A DNA stretch of 64,000 nucleotides from Guyanagaster necrorhizus (lineage: Eukaryota; Basidiomycota; Agaricomycetes; Agaricales; Physalacriaceae). The notes beneath the pieces were generated by a model. That model ran no database searches. It worked only from the letters and a program-made list of their open reading frames with translations, and had not been told where the DNA came from. The stretch is from positions 178,283 to 242,282 of the forward strand of contig NW_025064890.1 of the NCBI RefSeq assembly GCF_019112545.1, in the 5' to 3' direction. The stretch's first letter is position 1, and every line of letters begins with the position of its first letter. This document shows positions 47,180 through 59,838 of the stretch, in pieces. The position numbers and the translations under genes were made by a program.

Positions 47180-50100
47180 TGCTATCAATCTCAAATCACT
47201 AAACTTTGATCATGAGTTCTTTAAACTCCTTGCTTCTATCATAGAAACATTATTAGGCTTATTGGTGATTATACAGCTGTGCTGTGGATGCCAATCAGTT
47301 ATTGCCTGGGCCATCAGATATTATCAAGAATTTCAGAACATTCATTGAATCCTATATAACATAACCTCCAATCTACCTCTCTATGACATCTCTGAATCTC
47401 AATAAACATCCCACCAGTCTGCAACAAGCCCTCTATCTGAGGCTGGGCCTAGCAGCTCACATCAAGAGGATGTTCAAGAAGAAAGACCCTTATATCCCCT
47501 TTAATTCCATACTAGCAGCAGAAACAAAAACAATAGGCTCACAGGATTCTGAAACCCATGAGTCCCACCCCCTATATCTAACCATGAGGATGAGGATCTC
47601 TCCAAAGACTTCTTTAAGCAGTCTCTGTTCTCTGACTCTTCCACTGCCTCAAGGATCCATAAGATTGATGACCATGCCAGAGACTCCCTTGATGCTATTA
47701 GGATAGCTTCAGGATCTCAGCATCAGTTTCCACACATCTCTTCTCTCTATAGCACCTCTCTCTCAAGCCTCATACTTGCCTCAGTTGAAACCAGCAGCAG
47801 GATAGAGAGGATGTCTGACCAGTGAGCAGATGATGAATGAAGAGGGCAGGAAGCAAGAGACAAAATTATCCACTGGTACTTTCCACACTGAGACTTTAAT
47901 GTCCCATTCAATTGTGATGCTGCTGTATGAGAAGAAGAACAAAGGGAAACAGTCCATAACACATCTTTTGGACTATCCAGCATCATCCACCATATTCAGA
48001 ACAATGATGAGCAAAAAGCTGAGGAGACCAAGTATGATCAGCAGTGGTGATGATAGCAGAGAGAAGCTGAGGTGGCTCACCTCAAAAGTGGCTCTCCAGG
48101 TTGGTATGGACTTTGCTCAGAGCTCTCAACCCTCATATTCCAAGAGCCCAGTATCAGTGACTATGACCTATAGACAGACAGACTTTATAAGATCCTTACT
48201 GCTGACAAAGCCAGAAGGAGAGAGGACAATGGCATTCTCTCTCTACTCTGAGATGATGTTCTATCCACTAACCCTAAAGACCTCAACTATCCTCCTCCCT
48301 ACTATACCCTCAGTGCCAATACCACATTTAAGAATGATGAATCTATCCTCAGGCATTATGGGCTATGAGTTCCTCTCAATGTCCATGTCTCTGTGTGAGC
48401 CCTTTGAGGTTTTTTTAAAAGCAGAGTTGCTTGACAATTTCTTGATGAGTGATTCTATAGAAACTTTCAAATCTATAGTGAGAGAGAGGTTGTGCAAATA
48501 GCAGATGGCAACTGATATGATGAAAACATCAGAAACCACCTCTGACCTGACTATGAAATTGTCATTGCCTTGATCCTTTAGAGTCTCATCACTAGATCTA
48601 GCAACCAGCCAGAGTAATGAGTCTCCAGCAATAATATGACCATCCAAGAGCAAGACAAGTATCTTCAACCAACCTGTCACCTCTCTTGTTGAGGATAAAG
48701 AGGATGAAGGACCCTGGAATAAGAATGATGAGAACACTGAGAGTAGCAGAATACCCCAGGGAGGTGGAAAAATCATATATTTTTACCCAGAAGACATGGA
48801 TGAAGAAGCACTGAAAGAAAAGCTGTGACAAAACAGGGAGAATGAATTTGAAGAGTTATATCAGAAGGGAGTAACATTTCTGTGGCATGATGATAACTGG
48901 TTATTGTCTCCTATAGGCAAATTATATATTGCTGAACCTTCAAAATGACAGGAGATATTAAGATATGCTGCTACTATGCACATGGCAGAAACATACAACC
49001 AGCAGCATCCAGAGGATCTGCTCAGCTGACTACCAGCATATCAATCCCCATCTAAAGTCTGACCAATACCATGATTGCCACCAGTCATACTAAAACAACC
49101 TGTATACATGACACCTTCAATCTGAAGCTGACATTCATACTCCACACTTTTGGTATGAACCTTGGCTTTTCAGCTTACACAGACCTGGAGTCAGCCTGCC
49201 TCTCTGCCTATCTCCTATCAAAACCCTTGGACAGGAATGAGGAGTCAACTACTCATTATCCAGCCTCCCTCAGATGAAGCAACAGAAAGCAAGATCAGAA
49301 AAGAACTAGTCTAAGATAATTCAGAAGCAATTTGACTAGAATTTACTATATACAATGAAGTAATCATACAGAAGGAGATAACCTCTCATGAAAGTTCAGT
49401 GACAGATGATAACTCTCTACACTCCTTCTCTGGGCTACCAACCAAGTGGCAACAACCATCCTTTGAAGAGTGGTCCAATCTGATAGACACTCTTTCCAAG
49501 AATGCTGCCATTTTGCAATGTAAATCAGACTTACTCCACAACCCTACCCCTTCAAGAGGGCATTCGACAATATTGACCACTTCCTGATTAACTGCAAGCA
49601 ATACTTCAAAGTATATATCAGATATCTTGAGACCAACATAAATAGAATCATCTTCACTGCATCCTACCTCAAAGATAAAGCAAAGATTTAGTGGATATTA
49701 ATCTCACTGAACTTCCAGTCAACCACATGAGGATACTACCAATACCTCTTGTGGCTGATTTTCAAACAAATGCTCAATGACAAGTTCATTGACCTGATAA
49801 TACAAGAAATTTACAAGCAGAAGATAAAAGAATATAAGATAGAGAACAAGGTGGCAACAGACTATTTCAATGAACTAGTATGCCTGGCCAAACTCACTGG
49901 GATATGAGATGACATAGCAGACAATGGGCAAATGGTTGAGGCCCTCAAGTGAGGGGTCCTATCCTTCTATGTGATGATGATTATAGCTATTAAAATTAAA
50001 CAACTAATTCCAAAGAGATATAGTAAGTGGAAGGAAAGAATCATTGATATATATAAGGAGAGACAGTGGCAAAAAATGGAACTGACCACTCTACAGGATT

Positions 50101-50420
50101 ACAAGAAACCAAACTAACTATCAGAATCCACTAATAAGCCTCCATCTAACACTGCTAAAACAGAGCCCTTAATGGCTGGCTCATCATATTTGGCACAGAA
50201 GACAGGGACAGAAAAGCTGATAGACATAGACTGGCTAAAGAAGAAAAGGAAGTGCTCCAACTGTGGGCAGAAGAGCTACATAGCCAAGGATTGCCCAAAA
50301 AAGAAGCAGACTCAGAAGGACATCTAGGTACAAATTGCTGAACTTCAGAAAGAAGACAAGGAGTTGAGAACTGACACAAAAGTGGAGGAGGTAAAAGGTG
50401 GGGCCAACCAGTAAGCAATT
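47180..50420 (+). pseudogene. Gypsy-B gag remnant (B8)
   Basis: Long gag as in B3. The N-terminal frame contains DKIIHWYFP (about 47860-47885). The 223-codon frame at 47830-48501 is out of register with it and is not the product. The capsid block is near 49790-49900 (ATDYFNELVCLAKLTG). The zinc knuckle at 50253-50294 reads CSNCGQKSYIAKDC, the His replaced by Tyr. A lysine tail follows, ending near 50412. Confidence 0.75.
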
Positions 50421-50748
50421 TCACTAGGATGGTCAAAGGACTTTATGGTGTGCAACTATTAGTTACCTCTATGTCTAAATTATATGTGCATTTGGATATA
50501 CCCAATATGACATCTATTTTGCACACCAAAGAATCACTAACAAAAGAAACTCAAATGTCTTTGAGCCAAACAGAGAGAGTGACCTCTAAGATATAACTCA
50601 AACTATTCAACATCAAGTGGATATAGAGAGCTATATAGAAAGCAGCAATGGGAGAAGCAGTGAAGGCCATGCTTAGAAACTGGATACACAAGATCTGGAT
50701 TGAAGAGGTCACTGATGAAATAGTCAAAAGGATGCAGAATGCTGAGAG
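50421..50748 (+). pseudogene. Gypsy-B spacer/protease start (B8), cut by B9
   Basis: Aligns in words with B3 12900-13240. It ends GCTGAGAG at the B9 insertion. Four bases of B8 (AGGC) reappear at 61572-61575 before A6. Confidence 0.65.
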
Positions 50749-51217
50749 TGTTATGATTTTTTCTCATTTTTTATCTTTTATTTGAGAGATTGACTCCTAT
50801 TTTTGCTTAGTCAGAGTGCCTAGACCAGTGCTTAGGATCATGAGACAGGCTTAATCATTACAACAATATCTAGTTGATCATTGTCCTTTGATGCAATGGT
50901 AACCACTTGACAACAGATAATACCCTTTTGTAGATAGCTTAACAACACTAGACAAAATGCTCTATAATGCCAGGATGCACAATTAGATAGTTATATCTAT
51001 AGAATGGATGATGACTAGTATATACATAGCATAGCTCTTACTGTAATATCCTCAGCTTTGAGCTAAAGTTTATTCTTTTACTATCTTATCTTGAGCCAAT
51101 CTAAGGGTCTTGCAATACAGAGTCATATAACATATCAAGTGAACTCTGACATTATTGTCTGAAGTATGAGACAGTGTCAGTTTATCATATGTTTAGATGT
51201 ATTATTTAGGCTTAACA
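50749..51217 (+). repeat. B9 5' LTR
   Basis: 469 bp, starts with an undecayed TGTTATGATTTT and ends TTAACA. R start AGCTTTGAGCTAA at 51054-51066; the PBS after it (51219-51231) has two mismatches. Confidence 0.88.
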
Positions 51218-52343
51218 ATTACCTTAAAGCTTCTGGCTTCCTTTTCTCAAGCCCAATTATGCTGAGAAACTGAATGCCCTCTGCACTCAACTTATTAGAT
51301 CCAAACTTCACTCACAAGTTCTTCAAACTCCTTGCTTCTATTATTAGAACATTGTTAGACTTATTGATGATTATACAGCTATGCTATGGACACTACTTAG
51401 GCAATTCATCATTATCAAGAATTTCAACATATCTACTGCATACTATATAATGTCACTCCTAACCTCTCTCTTCACAACATCTCTCCATCTGCCAGACAGT
51501 CCTTTCAGCCTACAGAAGGAACCATATCTGAAGCTGATCCTGAGAATACACATACACAGTATTCTGAAAAAGAAATGAACCAATACCTGCTCTGACCTCT
51601 GACAGCAATCATCTGAAACAATAGCAATCTCTGGGCTACAGGGTTTCAAAGATCATGATCTGACATGTCCATCCCACATATCAAGTGCATGAATATCTCC
51701 AGCTGCATCTATTTAATGAGAGGCATCCTCTCAACTGCACCCTCTGAGCCCAACATTGGATGCTGTGCCAGAGACTCTCTTGATGCTCCTGAGGTGGCTT
51801 GAGAGAATGAAAGTCTCCACACAAACAGCAGCTATAGATCCTTATATATAATGCTGACAGAAAGCAGAGAGAGTTTCTCTGCTGTGCTTTACATTGAAAA
51901 CTAGAGCACAGATAGCAAGAGGAATAGGACAGAGATTATTAGAACAAATAACCCATATTTCAACAATGACAGCAGCTATGAGTGAAGGTTTTGATAATAT
52001 GCCATCTGAGAGGCTGAGCAAGTGGAGCGATACTAGAGATGCTGTAAGGCTTATAGAGCAAGAAGTGTATCAGACTCATCAAGTCCAGTACAACCAACTG
52101 ACACTGTTGATCTGATCCTCTCTTCTAAGAACAAGGCACAATGCTCTGATGCCTTTGCTGAGTATCTCAAGGAGCAGACACATATCGACTATGAGAGAGT
52201 CTGAAAGAACATACTCTTCTAGTGCTACCTCTGAATACAAGATGCAGCAGACTGGAAAAGAGGCTCTGGGAGCCCTAGAACTAACACTCTTATCACTACC
52301 ACCACCAACTTGGACATTTATAATCCACATGACAGTTCCCTCC
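51218..52343 (+). pseudogene. B9 gag, first part
   Basis: Leader and N-terminal gag as in B3 (51240-52343). Interrupted by A4 at 52343 and resumes at 58249. Confidence 0.7.
52339..52343. repeat. Target-site duplication CCTCC of A4, left
   Basis: CCTCC here and at 58249-58253. Confidence 0.9.
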
Positions 52344-52840
52344 TATTAGAAATGTGCCAATCAAGTGGGCTTGAGTGCATGCATAGAGTCCAGCAGAGTG
52401 TGTGAGCATCAATGAAGCTATTGGCAATGTCACCCTTGAGTCAGAGCCCAGGATCTGGGTGGACAGAATGGAGTTCTGTCAGAGAAGTGAACCAGAATAT
52501 CCTTTGGAGTGGAATCTGATGGACAAGGTAGGGAGGAGTTGAAGTGAGTGCAAAGTGTAGATGGCTTATCCAAGTTGATATTCAAACTGAGTAGTTACAA
52601 TGATGTATATGGCTTTATATACTAATAGTGGCTAATTCCAAGTTGGGTTCCATTGGGTTCTGGTGTCAGTATTTGCTACTGAGTTCAAGGTCTAGATATT
52701 ACAATGTGAAATATAGAGATGAAATGATAATGATAAAATGAAATTAGTAGGTAATAGGAAGCAGCTGGAGTCCAGTGAGTAGCATGATTAGATTCGTGGT
52801 TGATTGAGGTGATATAGAGGCTGGTGGCATGCCTGTAACA
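52344..52840 (-). repeat. A4 3' LTR
   Basis: 497 bp, TATTAGAAATGTGCC to GCATGCCTGTAACA. Confidence 0.9.
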
Positions 52841-52892
52841 GTATCCCCTCTTTAGTGTTCTTGCTCTCAAGAGTGCAGATTTTAATGGCCAG

Positions 52893-54061
52893 TGGAGCCA
52901 CATAGAAGATTGTTGGTAGCTGTAGAAGTTTTGCAGCTTGATCTGAAACCACCATCATCACCTATATTATTGCTCACACACTTCTGAGCCTCTGGTGAGG
53001 GAGTCCACCCTCAATGGCTCTAAAGAGGCCAAGAAATTTTTTCATCTGAAATAGCAAGCTGCAGAGAAAGAATACGCAGAGGCTGTGGAGAGCTGAGGCC
53101 TTGAAGATAGAGCTGGAGAGGATGGTTATGGAGGATGGGTTGCAAATGGCCTCCACAGAGGCTATTGATTTTCAGCTGCATCAAGTGTTGGTGGAATGAT
53201 TTGGTTTTGGCTCTAGTCTTTGCTTCAAGAAAGTGGCTCATCATATGCTTTTGGAGTCTGATAATGAGCAGGACAAGGGAACTAAGAGAGACAATGAGTC
53301 TGAAGAATCTGAGGGGATCCTGGAGAGGAGGAAGAGGATGCAGAAGAGGAAGAGAAGGGCAGTGGGTCTAGTGGAGAAGAGCCATAAACACAAGTTCAAG
53401 TTGAGGAGTATAGTGGATGGCAGTGGGACAGAGGTAGTCATTAGCCTCAAAAAGTGAGCAAAGTTGGAAGTGGCAGGACCAGCAGAGGGTGAAGAATTGT
53501 TGGATGGTGAAAGTAAGTGTCTTGGTTTTCTTTCATAGCTTAACTTAGCTTTTGTTTTCAGGAAGTTGTGTGCACTGTTGTCAAGATAGTGCATGGTGTT
53601 ATGCACAACTGGTAACTGAAGGTGCTGGTCAAGGGTGGACTTGCTCTCACTGCAAGATCAAGAAAACCACCTGTTCATTCAATAAGAGCATTACTGTGAG
53701 TGAGATGATCAGCAGTGTGGAGGTCTCTGTCAGTCTCCATCAACTTTCAAAATGAATATGCAAGTTGATGCATCATATGAATGAGTTGGCAGATGAGATG
53801 GCAGATTTTTATGATACTGTGGCAGATCTTCAAGATGACTATAGTTCTGATGATATGTTGTCTCCTTTGAAGCTGCTTTTAGAGTCTAAGATGGAGGCCT
53901 GAAAGAAGGCCCAACTGATTTTGAAGGATGAGAGAGATCAGAAGATAGAGGATCTTCAGGAGGTGATGTTAAAGGGGCTGGACAAGAATATAGAGGAGTT
54001 GAAGGAGCAGAGGGAGAGTTCAGGTTTTAGTGTGAGCCTATCAGGTTCTGCTTCTTTGTGA
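52893..54061 (+). pseudogene. Antisense accessory gene of A4
   Basis: Opposite to A4 pol. The start ATG now reads ATA (about 52893). The first coiled coil is deleted near 53091. Basic and acidic segments follow (53233-53457, TGA at 53455). All six cysteines are kept: CVHCCQDSAWC and CSHCKIKKTTC, with the same 14-residue spacing. A 49-nt intron (53513-53561) must be removed to join the upstream frame to the cysteine frame. The C-terminal coiled coil ends at TGA 54059-54061. Several stops; inactive. Confidence 0.75.
53513..53561 (+). other. Predicted 49-nt intron (A4 antisense gene)
   Basis: GTAAGTGTCTTG to TTTTCAG, branch-like CTTAACTTAG. The length is not a multiple of three, and its removal restores the frame. 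Confidence 0.72.
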
Positions 54062-54241
54062 AATATTTTATATGAAATGTATATAGAAAAGAGCATCAGA
54101 TATTGGTAGTGGAGAAAAAAAAATGTAAATACAAGATTTTGATTTTGAAAGAGTAAAAGAGATGATTGAAATAGTAGTAATTAGTGGTTAGAGTTGAAAT
54201 GGTAAGATGAGGTGCTGGTGGTGTCCAGAGTAGCATTGTAT

Positions 54242-56185
54242 TAGGAATGGGATGTTTGAATGACTTTGGACAAGGATCCTGGTTTGCCTGAGTATTGGTG
54301 ATGGAATTCTTCAATGAATTCATTGGCAGAGAACTCAGAGGCTGGTAATTAAGCAAATTCTTCATTGGTACCTTCATATTCTAGCCACTGGATTTTGTAC
54401 AACAGTGGGCAGCAGAACTGGCAGTCCAATTTAAAGTTGAGGATTTGGGCTATTTCAAAATGTTTTTCTTTGTTGACTTTAACTGGAGATGGTGGTAGTT
54501 GGATTCAGTTAAAAATGGTGTTTTCTTCTATGGGTTCCAATTGTGACATATGGAAGACAGGGTGAATGGACCAGAGATCTAGCAGAAGCCTCAGAGTAAA
54601 GGAGTGGATATCAGGTTGGGCTATGATTTCAAAAGGACTAAGGTATTTTTTCAAAAATTTTCTGGTCAGACAGGTGGTTTTGATATGTTTGGAGCTGAGA
54701 TAGACCTTGTCTCCCACTGTGAACAGGGGTGCCAGAATCTGATGCTTGTCTGCTTAGATCTTGTAGTAAGACTGAGCTTCAGAAATTTCATCCTTCAGTA
54801 ATTGATGAAGTTCATCAAGGTTGACTGTGAAATCTCAGGCCCGAATGGAGGTGATGTCTCTTTCAGGATGAATGGTAATGTTGGGGTGGTAACCCTTATT
54901 AGCAAAACATAGGAAAATTCCAGTAGATGCATTAGAGGTATTATTGTAGATAAATTCAGCAATGGATAAGAGGGTGTTCCAGTTGTCCTGCTGGTAGGAG
55001 CAGTAGATGTGAATATATTGTTTCAGAGTTTGGTTTGCTCATTCCATTTGTCTATCAACCTTCAGATGGTAACCAGAGGTAAGATGGAGTTCTGTATCAA
55101 GGGCCACAGCTAAGGTGCAGATAAATTGGGAGATGAATTCAGAGCCATAGTCAGATGTGATGTGACTGAGTATCTCATGTTTGGAGAATATATGGATAAG
55201 AAAAAGTTGAGTGAGCTCCACAGAGTTGATAGTATTATGAGTGGAAATAAAGATGGCTTGCTTGCTAGCTTAGTCTATGACTACTAAGATGGCAGTAAAT
55301 CTATTGGAGTCCAGTAGTTGTTCAATGAAGTCCATGGAAATGGAATCCCATGGCCATTCAGAAACTGACAGAGGTTTGAGTAACCCATAGGGATGGTGTC
55401 TAGGTGCCTTATTGCATCCACAAACTGTGCAGGACTTAACATAGTATCAGATGTATGTTGCAGTGTGAACTGCTGAGCACCTTCTTTTGCACTGGCTCAG
55501 ACAAATGTGGCAGCAGATATGATGGAGATCTTTAGGTGTGCTTTCATAGTAAAAGACTCTGAGAGAGGATAGAAATAGATGAGTTTGTACAGAAATATAG
55601 TCTGCTGGCTACTTCAAGTGGACTTGGAATAGAGTGAAGCCCCAGGAGTTGGACTGATGGAGTCTGATGGGCACAGAAGTCCCAGATTTGAGCTGGAAGG
55701 CTCAGAGAGGGGTGGACTGTTGTTCTGTGGGCACAGAAGTCCCTAGAATATGATGGAGGCCACAGAATTGGTTGGAGTGAGATCCTGGTAGCTTGAGTAG
55801 AAAATGATACTGTTCTCAGCCCAGTCAATCAGTGGATTGTAGCAGGAGAGCCAGTTGTATCCTAGGACAAGATTGCAAGATGAATCCAGAGGAGTGACAT
55901 AGAAGTCAATGGGGAAGATGTCTCTGGATGAGAAACAGATGAGAATAGTTGCAATTTGAGATATATGGCTCCTGATAGAGCCATCAAATAATTGAAGTTG
56001 CACACTAGGGATGGTTTTAATGGGAATTTCATTGGCAGCTACATACTTAGTGTCAATAAAGCAGTGGCTAGAGCTAGAATCAATAAGAGCAAGAAAATGC
56101 AAAATGATACAAGTTGGAGAACCATTGGATTCCATAGCAGTTGGTATTTCTGCTGAGAGAGGAATGTGAAAGAAGTGATTGGAAA
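54242..56185 (-). pseudogene. A4 pol (protease, integrase, chromodomain; RT/RNase H deleted)
   Basis: Minus strand. Protease with DSS in place of DSG (about 56085, in frame 56135-55743), the repeat linker with fewer units than A1, then a direct join at about 55455 to the integrase zinc finger. The integrase core segment 55221-55039 keeps TSDYGSEFISQF. The C-terminal domain (54717-54505, GDKVYLSSKHIKTT) and chromodomain (about 54460-54270) follow. A TGA occurs at the place of the A1 stop 39594. Confidence 0.85.
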
Positions 56186-56272
56186 GAAATGTTGCATTGA
56201 GAGTGATGACCTCTGGTGTGTGAATAGAGTCAATGCAACCCTGAACTCACATGGAGAGAACAGGGTTGCTTC

Positions 56273-57712
56273 CTAGTTTTCTGACTCTGTCAGAGCCAGT
56301 TCCACAAGAGCAGTGTCGACTTCTACTGCATGACCCTTAGCAGAGGCTGCTGCCTTCTGCTTGTTGCAGTTTTTGGTCTTGTGTTTGACTCCACAGAACA
56401 TGCAAAGGTTGTTCTGATGCCAGCAGTCTTTTTCTTCCTGAGTAAGACAGCCATCTTTGCCTAGCTTGTCAGCATAGGGCTTAGGGGTGGTAGATTTCAG
56501 TGTGGAGCTGGAGTCTAAGGAAGACATGTTAGACCTCTTGGATTTGGGGTTGGAGAATTTATTGTCCTGATTTTCACAGGCAATTTCAGTCTTCCAGATC
56601 CAGTAGCAAGCATCAAGTTCTTGGACAAGGAAGTGCATATCATGAAGGTTGTTTGGCTTCCCATAGTATGCCATGTCATCTCTGATATGAGTGCAGAGGC
56701 CATAGTAAAAGGCATGGTGGAGGGAGTTATCTCTGTACCCAATTTGTGAAGCATACTGGTTGAATTGGATCATATACTTCATGATCTGATCTCTATCATG
56801 CATCTGAAGATGTTCTAATGCATCTTCAGCATCTCTGATAGCATCAAAGGGGCCAAAGTTGCTATAAAGCTCATCTAGGAAAGCTGTATAAGAGAATTGC
56901 CAGGCTGGTGGATTCTGCGGATTGGGATTAAGAATGTCTGGTTCAAACCAGTTAAGTGCAGTGCCAGCCAGGAATGAAATGGCATAGTTAATCTTGTTAA
57001 CATCTATTGCAAATGTGGTAGGTCTGTCATTGAAATTCAACTGAAGGGAGATAATGAAAGCCTTCAGTTTGCGAGGGTCAGAGCCATCAAATAGTTCTGG
57101 TTTCTTGACCTTGGTATGGATAGTGGCTGGTTTAGGGTTATTAAGAGAAGTTGAGACTCCTTGTAACAAGTTCATGAATTCTAAGAACATGTCTTGCTGG
57201 TTTGGATTGTTACTTCCTGCAGGGCCATTGAAGCTGCTTGGGCCATTGAGACCACTTGGTCCCCTTAGTCCTCCTGGTCTCTCTGAAAAAGGGTTTGATA
57301 GATTGCCACCTGATTTCTGTCAGATGGAAGTATGAGTAGGGGTGTCTTCATCTCTGCCCTCTGAGTCTGGGCTGTCTGGATTTCCATGCATGTTGCCCAG
57401 AGATAAGGGATCTATTGGAGGGTCAGTTCAGACACTATACATCAGGCTGGCCCTTCAGGCCCCATTGATTGGGATGCTGGTGGTGTCAAAAGGATTAGGG
57501 GAATTGTTGTAACTAGGTTGATGGACAGTGAAGCTAGAGTGATGGTAGGTTTCCCTACAGGAAGGTTGTCCTCTACAGGAGGCTGATCTGAAAAGGTCTG
57601 GTTGTTCCTTTGAGGTAGAGGCTGGAATGTCTTTCATAGAAAATATGTTTGGATGAGTGGGCTGTGTTTGTTCAGGATTGGTTTCTGTGGATTGGGTAAA
57701 TGTGGTGAACAT
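56273..57712 (-). pseudogene. A4 gag
   Basis: Aligned with A1 Gag along its whole length. The clean frame 57190-56273 (305 codons) covers the capsid (LKAFIISLQLNFNDRP) and zinc knuckle (CMFCGVKHKTKNC, C-x2-C-x3-H-x4-C). The N-terminal part (57712-57455) is in the same frame but separated by TGA codons, one at the same site as in A1. Pol lies in the minus-1 frame, as in A1. Confidence 0.87.
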
Positions 57713-57751
57713 GATAAAATTTTCAACTCAAGGATTTGAGTTTGAATATAC

Positions 57752-58248
57752 TATTAGAAATATGTCAATTGAGTGAGCTTAAGTGCACACATGGAGTCTA
57801 GCAGAGTGCATGAGCATCAATGAAGCTATTGACAATATCACCCTTGAGTCAGAGCTTAGGATTTGAGTGGACAGAATGGAGTTCCATCAGAGAAGTGAAC
57901 CAGAATATCCTTTAGAGTGGAATCCAATAAACAAGGTAGAGAGGAGCTGAAGTGAGTGCAAAGTGTAGATGGCTTATTCAAGTTGATATTCAAACTGAGT
58001 AGTTATGATGATATATATGGCTTTATATACTAATGGTGGCTAATTCTGAGTTGGCTTCCATTGGGTTCCAGTGTTAGTATTCGCTACCAAGTTTGAGGTC
58101 TAGATATTACAATGTGAAATATGGAGGTGAAATGATAATAGTGAAATAAAATTAGTAGGTAATAGAAAGCAGCCAGAGTCCAGTGAGTAGCATGATTGGA
58201 TTTATGGTTGATTGAGATGACACAGAGGCTGGCAGCATGCATGTAACA
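57752..58248 (-). repeat. A4 5' LTR
   Basis: 497 bp. The adjacent PBS (minus strand ATATTCAAACT) is the exact complement of AGTTTGAATAT in this LTR. Confidence 0.9.
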
Positions 58249-59838
58249 CCTCCTAGAGGAGGATGAGAGTAAGATGGACAATGAAGAAGAGCTCAGCAAT
58301 GAGAGGGACCATCTCTCTGAGTGGGGCAGCATATTTATGCAATAACTGATAGAAGAGGAGCTAGTGAGAAGAGTGCAGGAGGCATGCTAGAGCAAGTTGC
58401 TACAGCTGTATCAGAAAGAGGCAGCTAAGTTATAGAAGGATGATATCTGGTTGGTGTCACCCTTGGGCTTAAAGTATACCACTGCTAACTAAGTCAAGTG
58501 TGCAGACATCATTCAATATGCAGTCACTGAGCAGGCCATTTTTATTTATAATAAAAGATATTTAGGACATCAACTAGCACTACTACTGATATATAAGTTC
58601 AAATTCAACATTACACCAATGCTATAGATGCTGAGTGTAGCACCTAACCAAGCTGTTTATATAGCACTCTTTATCTGAACAACATCTTCCTGATATACAT
58701 TTGCCACCTTGGCCATCTACAGTATGGTATCTCAGCTCATGCAAAGCTGACTCAGGCCAAAAAACTCATACTAGAATCTATGGGCACAGCTAATGCACTA
58801 ACCTTTTGCTGGCCAACTGCCACCAGACAAAGCTGAAGAAAGTGAGAAGGCTCCAGAAGCACTCCTGCCTAAAGAAGATGACCTTGAAATGCTTGAATTA
58901 GAATTCACCATCTAAAACAGACACATCATACACAAAAAGGTGCCACCACTGGAGAGTCCCATCACTGATGATGGCTCCCTACACTCTTTTTCAGGATCTC
59001 CAATATCCTAGAATATTCTGCCATTTGGCAGGATCTCAAACCCTATGACCACACTTGTCACTGATGCCACCATCCTAAATTGCAAGCCAGTCCTCATTTG
59101 AGAGCCCCACTTCTTTAGAGGGGCATCTGAGGACATTGACCAGTTTCTCACCAACTGTGACCAGTACTTTCAGGTGTTCATCTCATACTTCTTGCTTGAC
59201 ATATACAAGATGACATTTGCCATGACCTATATAGAAGACAAAGCGAAAATATGGTGAGTATTATTAGTCTCTATGTTCTGGTCAACTATATAGCAACATC
59301 ATTAGATGCTATTGTGGCCAGTGCTTAAACAGATGATCATTGACAAGTTTATAGATCCAGCCATACAAGAGGTGCATAACAAAACATGAAGGAGTACAAG
59401 ATAGCCAACAAACTGGCTACCAAGTACTTCAATAAGCTGAAACAACTCAGCAAGCTCACTGGAGTCTAAGGTGACATTGCAGACATAGGCCAAATAGTCA
59501 AGTACATGAAGATGGGAGCACCACCCTTCTATCTGAAGATCATTTTAGACCTGAGGTAAAATATCCTGAAGGAGTACAACATCTGAAAGGAGTGCATTAT
59601 CACCATGTATAGAAAAAGACAGCAGTAGAAGGCTAAGCAGATCACTCTGTTTATCTTGGGATAAAACATCAGAGACAGAGTGCAAAGTCCACCTCTCCTA
59701 ACCTGACCACATCCACCAAGCCCAGCAGCTCAGCTCCAACTTCCTTCTCTAGTGAGAAGAAAACCAATATGGGTATGACATTCACTGAAACAGATAAGCC
59801 AATAGACATGGATCAGCTCAAAAAGAAAGCATGTGAAG
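58249..59838 (+). pseudogene. B9 gag, second part
   Basis: Resumes after A4. The capsid block at about 59385-59470 reads TKYFNKLKQLSKLTG-like words. The knuckle approach MDMDQLKKKACEAC is at about 59807-59845. The first CxxC then continues as integrase sequence because of the internal deletion. Confidence 0.75.

Larger units (their letters stand above)
52344..58248 (-). mobile_element. Gypsy-A element A4, 5,905 bp, RT and RNase H deleted
   Basis: Two LTRs of 497 bp and a perfect CCTCC duplication. Relative to A1 it lacks about 1.86 kb of pol (joined at about 55455) and about 0.27 kb of the antisense gene (near 53091). It could only move with enzymes supplied by another copy. Confidence 0.92.

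Noticed and set aside
47830..48501. 223-codon open frame as a gene
   Set aside because: Out of register with the gag frame conserved between B3 and B8 (IIHWYFP words); a shadow.
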